64,000 bases of DNA, from assembly GCA_900554565.1 (NCBI GenBank), contig USHX01000004.1:1-64000 (forward strand). Direction: 5' to 3'. Both the position numbers and the translations under genes were made by a program. The stretch comes from an uncultured Clostridium sp. Lineage in GTDB: Bacteria > Bacillota > Clostridia > TANB77 > CAG-508. The notes under the pieces are model-generated. The model saw nothing but the letters and a program-made list of their open reading frames with translations, searched no databases and was not told the origin of the DNA. Of the stretch, positions 43,010 to 52,325 are shown piece by piece (the stretch's first letter is position 1; every line of letters starts with the position of its first letter).

Positions 43010-43097
43010 AAAAATTAAGAAATTCTAATTTGTTTTATGGCACCCTTCCACTAAAGTGAACTCTTTCATAAAACCACATAAGAATTTCTAAATTTTT
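43010..43097. repeat. Nested palindromic element, single copy
   Basis: Outer ends AAAAATTAAGAAATTCT and AGAATTTCTAAATTTTT are near-perfect inverted repeats (17 bases, one mismatch). Inside, TTGTTTTATGG faces CATAAAACCACA, and TTCCACTAAAGTGAA forms the inner hairpin. It lies in the 400-base interval 42756-43160 between the sortase and the histidine kinase; I see no gene in the rest of that interval. It has no sequence match to the 120-bp element. Confidence 0.6.
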
Positions 43098-43160
43098 TTC
43101 ATGCACATTCGTAATTTAATTTAAAGCTTATATTATTAAAAAATCATATTAAAATAAAAT

Positions 43161-44660
43161 CTATAGCTTCAATTCTAAATCAAAATAGAATTCTACACCA
43201 TCTTCTCTATTAATAACTCCATAATTATTACCATAATTATTCATAATAGCCTTAACAAAAGAAAGTCCAATACCTGTTCCACCCTTTTGTCTATTTCTAG
43301 ATGAATCTATTTTATAAAATCTATTCCAAATTCTAGCAAGGTGTTCTTCAGAAATATTATCACCTGTATTAAACACACTAATTCTAACTAGATTTTTTTC
43401 CACATCGACTTCATTTTTTATTCTTATTTCTTTTCTTCCATTAACTTCTTTTACATGTTTTATTGCATTTGTCATATAATTTCCTACAACTTGTTCAATA
43501 TAAAAATCATCTGCAAAAACATTAATTTCATCTGATGATTCTAGATCAATTTTAGCTCCTGTCTCTTCTATCATAACCTTAGATTTTCTAATAACTTCTT
43601 TTTCTACTTCAACAATATTAAATTTAGTATCATTAAACTCTCTTTTTCCATATTCAAGTCTCATAAGTTCTAACAATTGTTTTACCAATTTATCCATTTT
43701 ATTTGTTTCATCTAAAATTACTTCTGCATAAAATTTTCTACTTTCTTCATCTGTATTTACATTTTCAAGTAATCCTTCGCTATATCCCTGTATTAAAGCT
43801 ATTGGAGTTTTTAATTCATGTGATACATCTGAAATAAAGCTTTTTCTCATTTCATCTATTTTTGATTTTTCTTCTATGTCTTTTTCTAGTTCAATGTTAG
43901 TATTTCTTAATTGTTTTATTGTTCTTTCTAGTTTGTCTGACATCATATTTATGCTTTTTCCTAAATTGTTTATTTCATCATCAGCATCTGTTATTCTATA
44001 TTTGTGACTGAAGTCTAGATTAGCCATCTTCTTTGCTATTGCATTCAATTCCAATATTGGATCTGTAAACCTTCTTGATACATATGAAACTATTAATGCA
44101 GCAATTAATATTGCAAAACCGGCCATCAAATATAAGAATTTATTTGATATCTTTACACTTTCTTGTATTGATGTAATTGGTATTCTTATATATAGTAAAT
44201 ATCCATTGTCTAATGTTGATGCCAATAACACATATGTCATTTTGTTTTTGCTATCTGTTATTTCTTTTATAACAAACTTGTCACCTTGTTCTATAAGTTC
44301 TCCATCACCTGTATTTAATCTACTTGTCATTTCATTCATTTGTCCATATGTTGCATAAAAATTTTTATTTGATGTATATACATTTACATTTTGATTGTTC
44401 CTTATTAATATATCGAAGTTGTTTTGTATTGCTATTTGTTCTAATTCTGTTTCTAAACTTCCATCTTGTTCATCATTATAATAATCATTAACAGTTTGGT
44501 ACACTGATTTTAGAGTTTGCCTTTTGCTATATAAATAAAATTGTCCAAGTACAAAGTTGTTTACTACAATCAAAAAAACAATTATCGATACAATAACAAT
44601 TGAAATTGTAGCAAATAGTTTTACTCTTACTGATTTTAATGGATTTTGTTTTTTATTCAT
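43161..44660 (-). CDS. Sensor histidine kinase with HAMP
   Basis: This 499-residue kinase has a first membrane helix (residues 13-35), an extracellular sensor region of about 130 residues, a second helix (about 172-194) and a HAMP domain. The catalytic core follows: SFISDVSHELKTPIALIQGYSEGL (phospho-His), NYMTNAIKHV (N box), VFNTGD (G1) and KGGTGIGLSFVKAI (G2). It lies just downstream of its OmpR-type regulator with 14 bases between. The signal is unknown; gene order and similarity of layout suggest a cell-envelope sensor. AAGGAAG precedes the ATG. Confidence 0.95.
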   Translation of the reverse strand: MNKKQNPLKSVRVKLFATISIVIVSIIVFLIVVNNFVLGQFYLYSKRQTLKSVYQTVNDYYNDEQDGSLETELEQIAIQNNFDILIRNNQNVNVYTSNKNFYATYGQMNEMTSRLNTGDGELIEQGDKFVIKEITDSKNKMTYVLLASTLDNGYLLYIRIPITSIQESVKISNKFLYLMAGFAILIAALIVSYVSRRFTDPILELNAIAKKMANLDFSHKYRITDADDEINNLGKSINMMSDKLERTIKQLRNTNIELEKDIEEKSKIDEMRKSFISDVSHELKTPIALIQGYSEGLLENVNTDEESRKFYAEVILDETNKMDKLVKQLLELMRLEYGKREFNDTKFNIVEVEKEVIRKSKVMIEETGAKIDLESSDEINVFADDFYIEQVVGNYMTNAIKHVKEVNGRKEIRIKNEVDVEKNLVRISVFNTGDNISEEHLARIWNRFYKIDSSRNRQKGGTGIGLSFVKAIMNNYGNNYGVINREDGVEFYFDLELKL

Positions 44661-44674
44661 TTTTCTACTTCCTT

Positions 44675-45352
44675 TTATTTTACTTCAAACTTATATCCTA
44701 TACCTCTTATTGTTTTTATGTATTTTCCTTTTTTACCTAGTTTATGTCTAATTTTCTTTATATGGCTATCAATAGTTCTTGAATCACCATAATAGTCATA
44801 ATTCCAAACATTGTTTAGTATTTTATCTCTTGATAATGCTATGTTCTCATTATCTAGCAAGTAAGTTAATAATTCATATTCTCTTAAACTTAGTTCTATT
44901 GGTTTTCCATCAACTTTTACTGTTCTTCCTTCTTTATCCACTTCTATTCCATCATATTCTTTTATTTCTTTTTGTGATTGATTTGTTCTTTTTAATATAG
45001 CTTCAACTCTTGCTACTAATATTTTAGGACTAAATGGTTTTGATATATATTCATCAACACCTAGCTCAAATCCAAATAATTCATCTTGTTCTTCTCCTCT
45101 TGCTGTTAACATTATTATTGGGACTTTTGATTCTTGTCTTATTTGTCTTAAAACAGACCAGCCATCTAATTTTGGCATCATTACATCTAACAGTATTAAG
45201 TTTATTCTGTTTTTTTCTTTTTCAAATACTTCTAAAGCTTGTTCTCCATCTTCTGCCTCTAAAATACTAAATCCGCTTGCAATTAAAAAGTCTTTTATTA
45301 ATTTTCTCATTCTTAGTTCATCATCAACAATTAAAATACAATTATTGTTCAT
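44675..45352 (-). CDS. OmpR-family response regulator
   Basis: This 225-residue regulator has a receiver domain with ILIVDDELRMRKLI (acidic pocket), LILLDVMMPKLDGWSVL (phosphorylated Asp near 55), MLTARGEE and YISKPFSPKIL (Lys). The C-terminal winged-helix domain shows LSLREYELLTYLLDNE and DSHIKKIRHKLG with the final RGIGYKFEV. The partner kinase follows. AGGAG precedes the ATG. The target promoters are not identifiable here. Confidence 0.96.
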   Translation of the reverse strand: MNNNCILIVDDELRMRKLIKDFLIASGFSILEAEDGEQALEVFEKEKNRINLILLDVMMPKLDGWSVLRQIRQESKVPIIMLTARGEEQDELFGFELGVDEYISKPFSPKILVARVEAILKRTNQSQKEIKEYDGIEVDKEGRTVKVDGKPIELSLREYELLTYLLDNENIALSRDKILNNVWNYDYYGDSRTIDSHIKKIRHKLGKKGKYIKTIRGIGYKFEVK

Positions 45353-45413
45353 TTTTTCTCACTCCTAATCTATCTTATTATATATTATAAAACAGCTTTA
45401 TGTCTATAGTGTG

Positions 45414-45466
45414 AAAAAAATGTTATCATATAGAATGCTCCTAAATCACTCTATATAATAACATTT
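45414..45466 (-). terminator. Terminator after mscS
   Basis: On the minus strand, AATGTTATTATATAGA pairs with TCTATATGATAACATT around a GC-rich loop (GTGATTTAGGAGCAT), then TTTTTTC. It lies just after the mscS stop. Confidence 0.9.
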
Positions 45467-45470
45467 CAGT

Positions 45471-46535
45471 TTATTGCTTAACATATAACGTTTTTGTATC
45501 ATATGCAAGCTCAATATGTTCTTCTCTTAAAATTTTCATTATTTTGCGATTTATATTCTCTTTTTCTGCTAAATAACTTGTATAATCAACAGACTCTGTA
45601 TAACTTGATACTAACACATTTATTCCATTATCTTTTATTTCATCAAATTTTACTATTATTGATTCATCATAAATAGCTTCTCTTTGTTGCAACATTTCTC
45701 GAACTCTTTTTTGAAAAATATCTAATTTTTCTAATGGTGTATCTAATTCTAGACATAGATTTGTTTTATATCTTCTTTTCTCCATTTTACTCCAATTTAT
45801 TATTGAAGAATTTGATATTATTGAGTTTGGTATATTTACAACTGAATTCTCAAATGTACGCACACGAGTGCTTCTAAAAGTTATGTCTTCTACTGTTCCT
45901 TCATATGGTGACATTTCTATCCAATCACCAACAATAAATGGTTTATCTAAAAATATTACTAGTCCTCCAAAAAGGTTTTTGGCTGTATCTTGAGCTGCAA
46001 GTGTAACTATAACACCTCCAACTCCTAGTCCTGCAACTAAACCATTTAAATTCACTCCAAGTAATGTTATTACTATAAATCCTGCTACAATATATATAAT
46101 AGCTCTAACTATTTTTAAGATAAAATCAAACATAGAATCATCTACATCTTTGCTTGTTTTTTCTTTCATCTTTTTTACTAGTGATGATTTTGGATCAAAG
46201 CTTGCAGCTAATCCTCTTGCAAATGCTATAACACTAACTATTTCAAATACTTTTCTAACAATTTGCATTGCTTCATCTGTTATTGCTAGTGGCACTCTTA
46301 AAAATACTATTGATATATATATTCCAAATATAGTAAAGAACACTGCTAATGGCTTATAAAACGCACTTTCTTTAATTACCTTTTTATTTTTTGCTCTTAT
46401 TTTAAACATTCTAATTATAATGTATGATATTGTTGGGCTAAAAATTTTAAATAAAATTATTATACAAATAGCAACAACTACATCCATTATTTGTAGTGAT
46501 GTTATATTTCCTAAATATTCAATAATTTGGCTCAT
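45471..46535 (-). CDS. mscS: MscS-family mechanosensitive channel
   Basis: This 354-residue channel releases solutes under hypo-osmotic stress. Four helices precede the pore region GLVAGLGVGGVIVTLAAQDTAKNLFGGLVIFLDKPF, the MscS pore helix TM3. The cytosolic beta domain (FIVGDWIEMSPYEGTVEDITFRSTRVRTFENSVVNIPNS) and C-terminal domain are complete. GGAGG lies 5-6 bases before the ATG. It has its own terminator. Confidence 0.94.
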   Translation of the reverse strand: MSQIIEYLGNITSLQIMDVVVAICIIILFKIFSPTISYIIIRMFKIRAKNKKVIKESAFYKPLAVFFTIFGIYISIVFLRVPLAITDEAMQIVRKVFEIVSVIAFARGLAASFDPKSSLVKKMKEKTSKDVDDSMFDFILKIVRAIIYIVAGFIVITLLGVNLNGLVAGLGVGGVIVTLAAQDTAKNLFGGLVIFLDKPFIVGDWIEMSPYEGTVEDITFRSTRVRTFENSVVNIPNSIISNSSIINWSKMEKRRYKTNLCLELDTPLEKLDIFQKRVREMLQQREAIYDESIIVKFDEIKDNGINVLVSSYTESVDYTSYLAEKENINRKIMKILREEHIELAYDTKTLYVKQ

Positions 46536-46571
46536 TTTTTCCTCCGTGTTAATTTATATTTATATAAATTA

Positions 46572-47804
46572 TTATCCCATGTAGTCTCTCAATTTTTTGC
46601 TTCTACTTGGGTGTCTTAATTTTCTTAGTGCTTTTGCTTCTATTTGTCTTATTCTTTCACGTGTTACTTCAAACTCACGTCCAACTTCTTCTAGTGTTCT
46701 AGCTTTCCCATCTTCTAGTCCAAATCTTAGTTTTAATACTTTTGCTTCTCTTGGTGTTAGAGTATTCATAACTTCTTCTAATTGTTCTTTTAATAATGTG
46801 TATGCTGCTGAATCATGTGGAGCTGGACTGTCATCATCTTGTATAAAGTCTCCTAAATGGCTATCATCTTCTTCACCTATTGGTGTTTCTAATGATACAG
46901 GGTCTTGAGCTATTTTTTGAATTTCCATTACTTTTTCTACTGGAATTTCCATTTCTTGAGCTATTTCTTCTGGCGTTGGCTCTCTTCCAAGTTGTTGTAA
47001 TAAGTGTCTTGATGTTCTTATTAATTTGTTTATTGTTTCTACCATGTGTACTGGGATTCTTATTGTTCTTGCTTGGTCTGCAATTGCTCTTGTTATTGCT
47101 TGTCTTATCCACCATGTTGCATAAGTACTAAATTTGAATCCTTTTGTGTAGTCGAATTTTTCTACTGCTTTTATTAATCCCATGTTTCCTTCTTGAATTA
47201 GGTCTAAGAATAGCATTCCTCTTCCTACATATTTTTTAGCAATACTTACAACTAATCTTAGGTTTGATTCCGCAAGTTTTTGTTTTGCTTCTTCATCTCC
47301 ATCTAGTATTCTTTTTGCCAAATCTAATTCTTCATCAAATGTTAATAATGGTATTCTTCCAATTTCTCTTAGATACATTCTAACAGGATCATCTACATTT
47401 ATTCCCTCATATGTGTTTTCTGTTATTTCATCTAATTTTAGGTCTTCTACTTCTTTTAAGTCTTCAATGTTTGGTTCTTCTTCTCCATCATCTGTTAATA
47501 AATTTACACCTAATTCCTCAAATGCATCAAATACTTCATCTATTTGTTCTGGATTTACATCATCTAATTCTTTTGCTAAATCCCCATAAGTGATTTTTCC
47601 TTGCTCTTTTGCCTTTTTTAGAATTTTATCTACTTTTTCATTTTTTACTTTGCTTTCTTTTTTATCTTTTTCTGAATTTGCTAATTCTCTTGATTTTTCT
47701 ACTTTTTCTTTTGCTATTTTTCTTGCTTTTTCAATTTTTTCGAAATTTTCTTTTTTTGCTTCTGCTGCTTTTTCTTGTTTCTTTTTACCTGTTTCTTCCT
47801 TCAC
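46572..47804 (-). CDS. rpoD: RNA polymerase primary sigma factor
   Basis: This 410-residue sigma-A has a Lys/Glu-rich N-terminal extension of about 60 residues, region 1.1, then region 1.2 ([17 protein letters not shown]). Region 2 follows ([39 protein letters not shown]), then region 3 and region 4 ([49 protein letters not shown]). The GTG start at 47804 follows AGGGGTG by 9 bases. It lies just downstream of dnaG, the classic dnaG-rpoD arrangement; the rpoD ribosome site overlaps the dnaG stop region. Confidence 0.97.
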   Translation of the reverse strand: MKEETGKKKQEKAAEAKKENFEKIEKARKIAKEKVEKSRELANSEKDKKESKVKNEKVDKILKKAKEQGKITYGDLAKELDDVNPEQIDEVFDAFEELGVNLLTDDGEEEPNIEDLKEVEDLKLDEITENTYEGINVDDPVRMYLREIGRIPLLTFDEELDLAKRILDGDEEAKQKLAESNLRLVVSIAKKYVGRGMLFLDLIQEGNMGLIKAVEKFDYTKGFKFSTYATWWIRQAITRAIADQARTIRIPVHMVETINKLIRTSRHLLQQLGREPTPEEIAQEMEIPVEKVMEIQKIAQDPVSLETPIGEEDDSHLGDFIQDDDSPAPHDSAAYTLLKEQLEEVMNTLTPREAKVLKLRFGLEDGKARTLEEVGREFEVTRERIRQIEAKALRKLRHPSRSKKLRDYMG

Positions 47805-47818
47805 TTAATTATTCACCC

Positions 47819-49610
47819 CTACTTAATTTTTGCTAACCTAATAATAATATTACTTAGCTCTGTTTCTAATTCCTTTTTTTCTGATATTTCTATATCAGTT
47901 TCTAATAATTCTAAAATTTGAAATTTTCTTTCATTTAGTTTCTCTTTTTCATAACTTTGAATTATATCATCTATTGCTTTTTCTACATCATCTATTTCAT
48001 AGTCATCTGCCATAATTGCAGTTATATGATTTTGTTCTTCTTCACTCATATTATCAATTATTCCATTAATATTACTATTTCCTTTTTCAAGTTCTTCATA
48101 CAGTTTTTTCGCAATTTCACTATTTATTTTGTCTTTAAAATCTTCAATTTTTATGTTCGCTTTTATTATATTGAATATATTTATATCACCTGTTAGAAGT
48201 ATTGATAATATTGTGTTTTCTCTTCTTTTTATGTTTTCTGGAATTTCTTCTTTTTCTATTTTTTGGTGTTTTATTACTGGCTTTGCTTTATCTAATATTT
48301 TTTCTGTGTTTTGTCTGTTTTCTTGATATGTTAATTTGTTTACTTCTGCATATATTGCTTCTTTTGAAATGTCATATTCTTGTGATATTTTTTCAATATA
48401 TACTTCTCTTTCCATTGTGTTTTCTACTTTTGATATTAATTTTGCTATTTCATTTAAGAATTTTATTTTGTCATTTGTGTTTTCTAAGTTAAGATTTCTT
48501 TTTAGTATTTTTACTTTAAATTCAATTACTGATAATGCTTTTTCTACTAAGTTTTGAAATCTTGCATTTCCATATTTTATTATGTATTCATCAGGGTCTT
48601 TTGCACCTTCCATTTGTAGTATTCGTATATCACATCCCATATTTTGTAAAATGTCTAATGCTCTTATTTTTGCAGTCAAACCTGCTTCATCTGAGTCAAA
48701 ACTTAAAACTATTTGTTCTGAGTTTTTTCTAAGTAACCAACCTTGTTGTTGTGTTAATGCTGTTCCGAAGTGGTGCTACTACATTTGTTATACCTCTTTG
48801 ATGTAATGAGATAACATCCATATATCCTTCTACTATTAGTAATCTTTTGCGGATATCACCTTTTTTTGCTACATTTAAACCAAATAAGTTTCGCCCTTTA
48901 CTATACACAACATTTTCCGGTGAATTTATGTATTTAGGTTTTGAGTCATCTAAAACTCTTCCTCCAAATGCTATAACTCTTCCTCTAGCATCACAAATTG
49001 GAAACATTAGTCTATTTCTATATCTGTCTATATATTTTCCATTATCATTTCTATTTACTAATCCTGATTCTAGTATTTCTGGATCTTGGAATCCTTCTTT
49101 TCTTAATGCTCTATATAGTTCATCAAAGTTTCCAGAGAATCCTAGTTTAAATGATTTTAATGTTTCATTACTTAGTTTTCTTTTTTTGATATATTCTTGT
49201 GCTATTTTTGATTCTGGTTTGTATAGTTTTTCATGATAATAGTTTGCTGTAAATTCATTTAATTTAAATACTTTTGCTTTTAATTCTTCTTTTGCAGAGT
49301 CTACATTGTTTGCTAGTGTTGGTAATTGAATGTTTGATCTTTCTGCTAATGTTTGTACCGCTTCTACAAAGCTAATTCCTTCTATTTTTGTTAGAAATGT
49401 GAATACATTTCCTCCTACTCCACAGCCAAAGCAATGGAATATTTGCTTATCTGGTGAGACAGAAAAAGAAGGTGATTTTTCATTATGAAATGGACATAGT
49501 CCAAAGAAATTTCTTCCGCTTCTTTTTAAATGCACATATTGTGATATTATATCTACTATATCATTTGTTTGTCTTACTTCATCTATGATTTCATCACTAT
49601 ATCTTGGCAT
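47819..49610 (-). CDS. dnaG: DNA primase DnaG, +1 frameshift at CGG
   Basis: The first frame encodes the zinc-binding domain (FHNEKSPSFSVSPDKQIFHCFGCGVGG) and most of the Toprim region (LLIVEGYMDVISLHQRGITNVVAPL). An in-frame CGG then leads to a stop 12 codons later. Skipping its C restores GTALTQQQGWLLRKNSEQIVLSFDSDEAG, the catalytic Asp-x-Asp region, and the rest of the protein (DILQNMGCDIRILQ...). The joined product is 596 residues, normal for DnaG. Primase is essential, so the frame must be restored somehow. GGGGAG precedes the ATG at 49610. It is the first gene of the dnaG-rpoD unit. Confidence 0.93.
48764..48770 (-). other. +1 frameshift site of dnaG (CTT CGG A)
   Basis: Minus-strand CCA CTT CGG AAC. 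Skipping the C (complement of G at 48767) gives CTT GGA ACA GCA, encoding the conserved P-L-G-T-A of Toprim primases. The identical 9-mer CACTTCGGA also occurs at the second truA site. The unshifted frame stops 12 codons after CGG. Confidence 0.88.
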
Positions 49611-49699
49611 TTATCTCCCCACTTTCTTTTATATTTTTAAATAAATTCACATATTTATATTATTCGACATGTTTTACATAAATCCTTCTTTATATTTCA

Positions 49700-49738
49700 A
49701 AAAAATGTCGCATTTGGAATTTTTCCTTTGCGACATTT
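49700..49738 (-). terminator. Terminator after proS
   Basis: On the minus strand, AAATGTCGCA and TGCGACATTT pair with an extended inner stem (AAGG/TTCC-type) and a T tail. It separates proS from dnaG. Confidence 0.88.
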
Positions 49739-49742
49739 TTTA

Positions 49743-51023
49743 TTATTTTAACTTTTTAATTAATTCATCTACTGTAATTGTCTCTTTTTCACCTGTTTTG
49801 ATGTTTTCTAATTCTAGATTTTCTCCTTCTGTTTTATCTCCTAATACTACTAGGTATGGAGTTCCTAAAACTTTACAATCTTTTATTTTGCTTCCTATAT
49901 TTAAGTTTTCTCTATCATCTAAAATTGCTTCTATACCATTTTCTTTTAATTTTGTGTATAACTTTTTAGCCATTTCTACTTTTTCTTCATTATCCATTTT
50001 TGGAACTATTTGTACTTTAAATGGAGCTATATTTTCTGGTAAAACAAAACCACATTGTCCCCATTTTGCATCATTTATTAAGCATTGTTCATATAATGCT
50101 GCAACAGTTCTGCTTACACCAATTCCATAGCATCCCATATAATATAATGCTTCTTTTCCTTCTTTGTTTGTAAATGTTCCATTCATCATTTCTGAATATC
50201 TTGTTCCTAATTGGAATATATGACCTAATTCCATTGTTCTTATTTCTTTAAAGTTTGATATATCTTCTATTCCGTATTCATTTTTTAGATATTCTTTGTA
50301 GTCTTCTCTTTCTAAGATTTCTGTGTTTAGTCCAACTCCTGTTTCTTCATTATATAGGATTTTGTCTTCACCTTGATTTGATATTAACATGAATTCTTCT
50401 GATTTTTTTCCACCCATTGCCCCATTATCTGCAACTATTGGAATTACTTTCATTCCTATTTTTTCAAATATTTCTAGAAATGCTTTTCTTACATTTTCAT
50501 AAGATTTTGCCATGTTTTCTTCGTTTTCATCAAAGCTGTATGCATCAAGCATTGGGAATGATTTTCCTCTTAATAGGTATCCTCTTGTACGGATTTCATT
50601 TCTGAATTTTTCTCCTATTTGATAATATGTTGCTGGTAAATTTTTATAAGATTTTAGTTTTTCTCTAGCAAATTCTACCATAGCTTCTTCACCTGTTGGA
50701 GCTAAACAGAATGTTCCTTTGTTTGATTCTGTTATTAACATTGTTCCATCATTTACATAGTGGTCATATCTACCTGAATTTTTCCAAATTGTGTCTGGTT
50801 GCAATGTTGGAAGTAATACTTCTATACAACCATATTTGTTTAGTGTTTCAACTATTATTTGTTCTACTTTTCTTCTAACTAATAATGGAACTGTGTTATA
50901 TGCAAATAATCCTGCTCCATATTGAACTAATTGTCCAGTTTGTAATAATATACTTTGTCCTGGATACATTTCATCTATATTGTTTAGTTTTACTGTTCCC
51001 ATTCCTGTTTGTGATAATTTCAT
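49743..51023 (-). CDS. proS: Prolyl-tRNA synthetase, short form
   Basis: This 426-residue class II synthetase charges tRNA-Pro. Motif 2 (FRNEIRTRGYLLRGKSFPMLDAYSF) and motif 3 (YYMGCYGIGVSRTVAALYEQ) are present, with the anticodon-binding domain at the C-terminus (PFKVQIVPKMDNEEK...VLGTPYLVVLGDKTEGENLE). At 426 residues it lacks the roughly 180-residue INS editing domain inserted between motifs 2 and 3 in most bacterial ProRS; relatives of this short type exist in several bacterial groups. GAGG precedes the ATG by 8 bases. Confidence 0.93.
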   Translation of the reverse strand: MKLSQTGMGTVKLNNIDEMYPGQSILLQTGQLVQYGAGLFAYNTVPLLVRRKVEQIIVETLNKYGCIEVLLPTLQPDTIWKNSGRYDHYVNDGTMLITESNKGTFCLAPTGEEAMVEFAREKLKSYKNLPATYYQIGEKFRNEIRTRGYLLRGKSFPMLDAYSFDENEENMAKSYENVRKAFLEIFEKIGMKVIPIVADNGAMGGKKSEEFMLISNQGEDKILYNEETGVGLNTEILEREDYKEYLKNEYGIEDISNFKEIRTMELGHIFQLGTRYSEMMNGTFTNKEGKEALYYMGCYGIGVSRTVAALYEQCLINDAKWGQCGFVLPENIAPFKVQIVPKMDNEEKVEMAKKLYTKLKENGIEAILDDRENLNIGSKIKDCKVLGTPYLVVLGDKTEGENLELENIKTGEKETITVDELIKKLK

Positions 51024-51038
51024 ATAAATTCCTCTTTT

Positions 51039-51674
51039 CTATTTATTTTCTATCTCATCTTTTTTTATTTGTTCTTCACTATGCTCTTCCCTTTCGGGCA
51101 TTGGAGCCTCTATGTTTTCTTCAATTAATTCATCAATTATTATTTGTTTATTTTCATCTAGTTTGTATCTTGGTAATTCTGGTAATTCCTCTAGTGATGA
51201 ATATCCAAACATTCTTAAGAATTCTGGTGTTGTTTTATATGACATTGGTTTTCCTGGTAAATCTAGTTTACCTGCTTCTTCTATTAATCCATATTCTAAT
51301 AATTTATATACACATGCATCTGCTGAAACTCCTCTTATTGCTTCTATTTCCGCTCTTGTTATTTGTGGATTGTATGCAACTATTGCAAGTGTTTCTAGTG
51401 CTGCATTTGAAAGACTTGGTTTGTTTCTTTTGTCTAGCACTGGATATATGTATGAATATAATTCTTTTTTTGAACATAGTTGATATGAATCTTCCATTTT
51501 TATTATTTCGATTCCTCTATTTTCTTTTTTGTATTCTTCTTGCATATTTTCTACTAGGTTTTCTATGTCTTCTTGTGAAATTTCTAGTGCAAGTATAAGG
51601 TCACTTTTTTTTACTGGTCTTCCTGCTGAAAAAAGAATTGCTTCTATTATTGCTTTTTTTTGGCTTATTTCCAT
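51039..51674 (-). CDS. scpB: Segregation and condensation protein B
   Basis: This 211-residue protein is the ScpB subunit of the Smc-ScpAB condensin. Two winged-helix domains are visible: AIIEAILFSAGRPVKKSDLILALE at the N-terminus and LSNAALETLAIVAYNPQITRAEIEAIRGVSADACVYKLLEYGLIEEAG in the middle. YKTTPEFLRMFGYSSLEELP closes the second. The Glu-rich tail is disordered. scpA is not in the window. AAGGA precedes the ATG. proS lies 15 bases downstream. Confidence 0.94.
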   Translation of the reverse strand: MEISQKKAIIEAILFSAGRPVKKSDLILALEISQEDIENLVENMQEEYKKENRGIEIIKMEDSYQLCSKKELYSYIYPVLDKRNKPSLSNAALETLAIVAYNPQITRAEIEAIRGVSADACVYKLLEYGLIEEAGKLDLPGKPMSYKTTPEFLRMFGYSSLEELPELPRYKLDENKQIIIDELIEENIEAPMPEREEHSEEQIKKDEIENK

Positions 51675-51886
51675 TTTCTCTCATTCCTTCTTTTTTAGTA
51701 TATATATTATGTCACGAAATGACTTGTATGTCAATGTTTTTTATTTAATAAAAATACAGTATAAATTACAAAAAGTGCGACACTTATTATTGCAATTTAT
51801 AGCTCAAATTTTTTCTTTTTATTTCTATTGCTCTTTTTCCCTTTATGTGGTAATATAAATTCATAAAGAAAAACTGGAGGTACACT

Positions 51887-52051
51887 ATGGAAGAAAAGAA
51901 AAAAATAGAAATAGTTTCTGGTGATGGTTCCAACTTAGAAATTTCACCTGTATATGATCATTTAGATGTTTCTAAGCCAAAATCAGCAAGCAAGAAACCT
52001 AAAAATATAGTTGTTCCAGAAGAATCAAAAAAAGACTCAAAGAAAGGTTAA
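51887..52051 (+). CDS. Small charged hypothetical protein, 54 aa
   Basis: This short ORF, MEEKKKIEIVSGDGSNLEISPVYDH..., has a good ribosome site (CTGGAGG, 6 bases before the ATG) and a terminator at its stop. It is very polar: Lys 14, Ser 8, with a Pro-rich C-terminal half. It has no membrane segment or Cys and is probably disordered. I do not recognise it. The complete gene unit (SD, ORF, terminator) is the reason for calling it. It precedes copy B of the structured repeat. Confidence 0.6.
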   Translation: MEEKKKIEIVSGDGSNLEISPVYDHLDVSKPKSASKKPKNIVVPEESKKDSKKG

Positions 52052-52070
52052 TTCAAAGCCTTTCTTTTTT
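52038..52070 (+). terminator. Terminator of the 54-aa gene
   Basis: AAGAAAGG pairs with CCTTTCTT around TTAATTCAAAG, followed by TTTT. It overlaps the stop codon. Confidence 0.8.
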
Positions 52071-52080
52071 CATTAAAAAA

Positions 52081-52199
52081 AAGTTTAATATATATTTTTA
52101 CGAAGTGACAATTCGGGGGGACCGGCTTTTTAGCAGTCTGTTATGAAATTACAGACTGTTAAAGGTTGGGAGTCACAAATAAAAATATATATTAAACTT
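52081..52199 (+). repeat. Structured 120-bp element, copy B
   Basis: The plus strand reads AAGTTTAATATATATTTTTA at one end and its perfect complement TAAAAATATATATTAAACTT at the other (20 pairs). Inside are GTGAC/GTCAC, a GGGGGGACCG block, a CAGTCTGT-TATGAAATT-ACAGACTG hairpin (52134-52158) and GGTTGGGA. Against copy A (17903-18023, opposite orientation), stem positions change in pairs while loops stay fixed. It fills the space between the 54-aa gene and the por promoter. Confidence 0.87.
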
Positions 52200-52258
52200 T
52201 ATAAGGATATTTTTTAATAAAATCGTGCGACTTGCTAGTCAGAATGGAAGTTTTCACC

Positions 52259-52287
52259 TTGACATTAAAGCGATTTAGGCATATACT
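52259..52287 (+). promoter_or_regulatory. Sigma-A promoter of the por operon
   Basis: A perfect TTGACA and TATACT are separated by 17 bases, 38 bases before the first por ATG. The leader is short with a strong AGGAGG site. Confidence 0.88.
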
Positions 52288-52325
52288 AAACAGGTAAAAA
52301 AGAAAAAATAAGGAGGCTCAAAACA

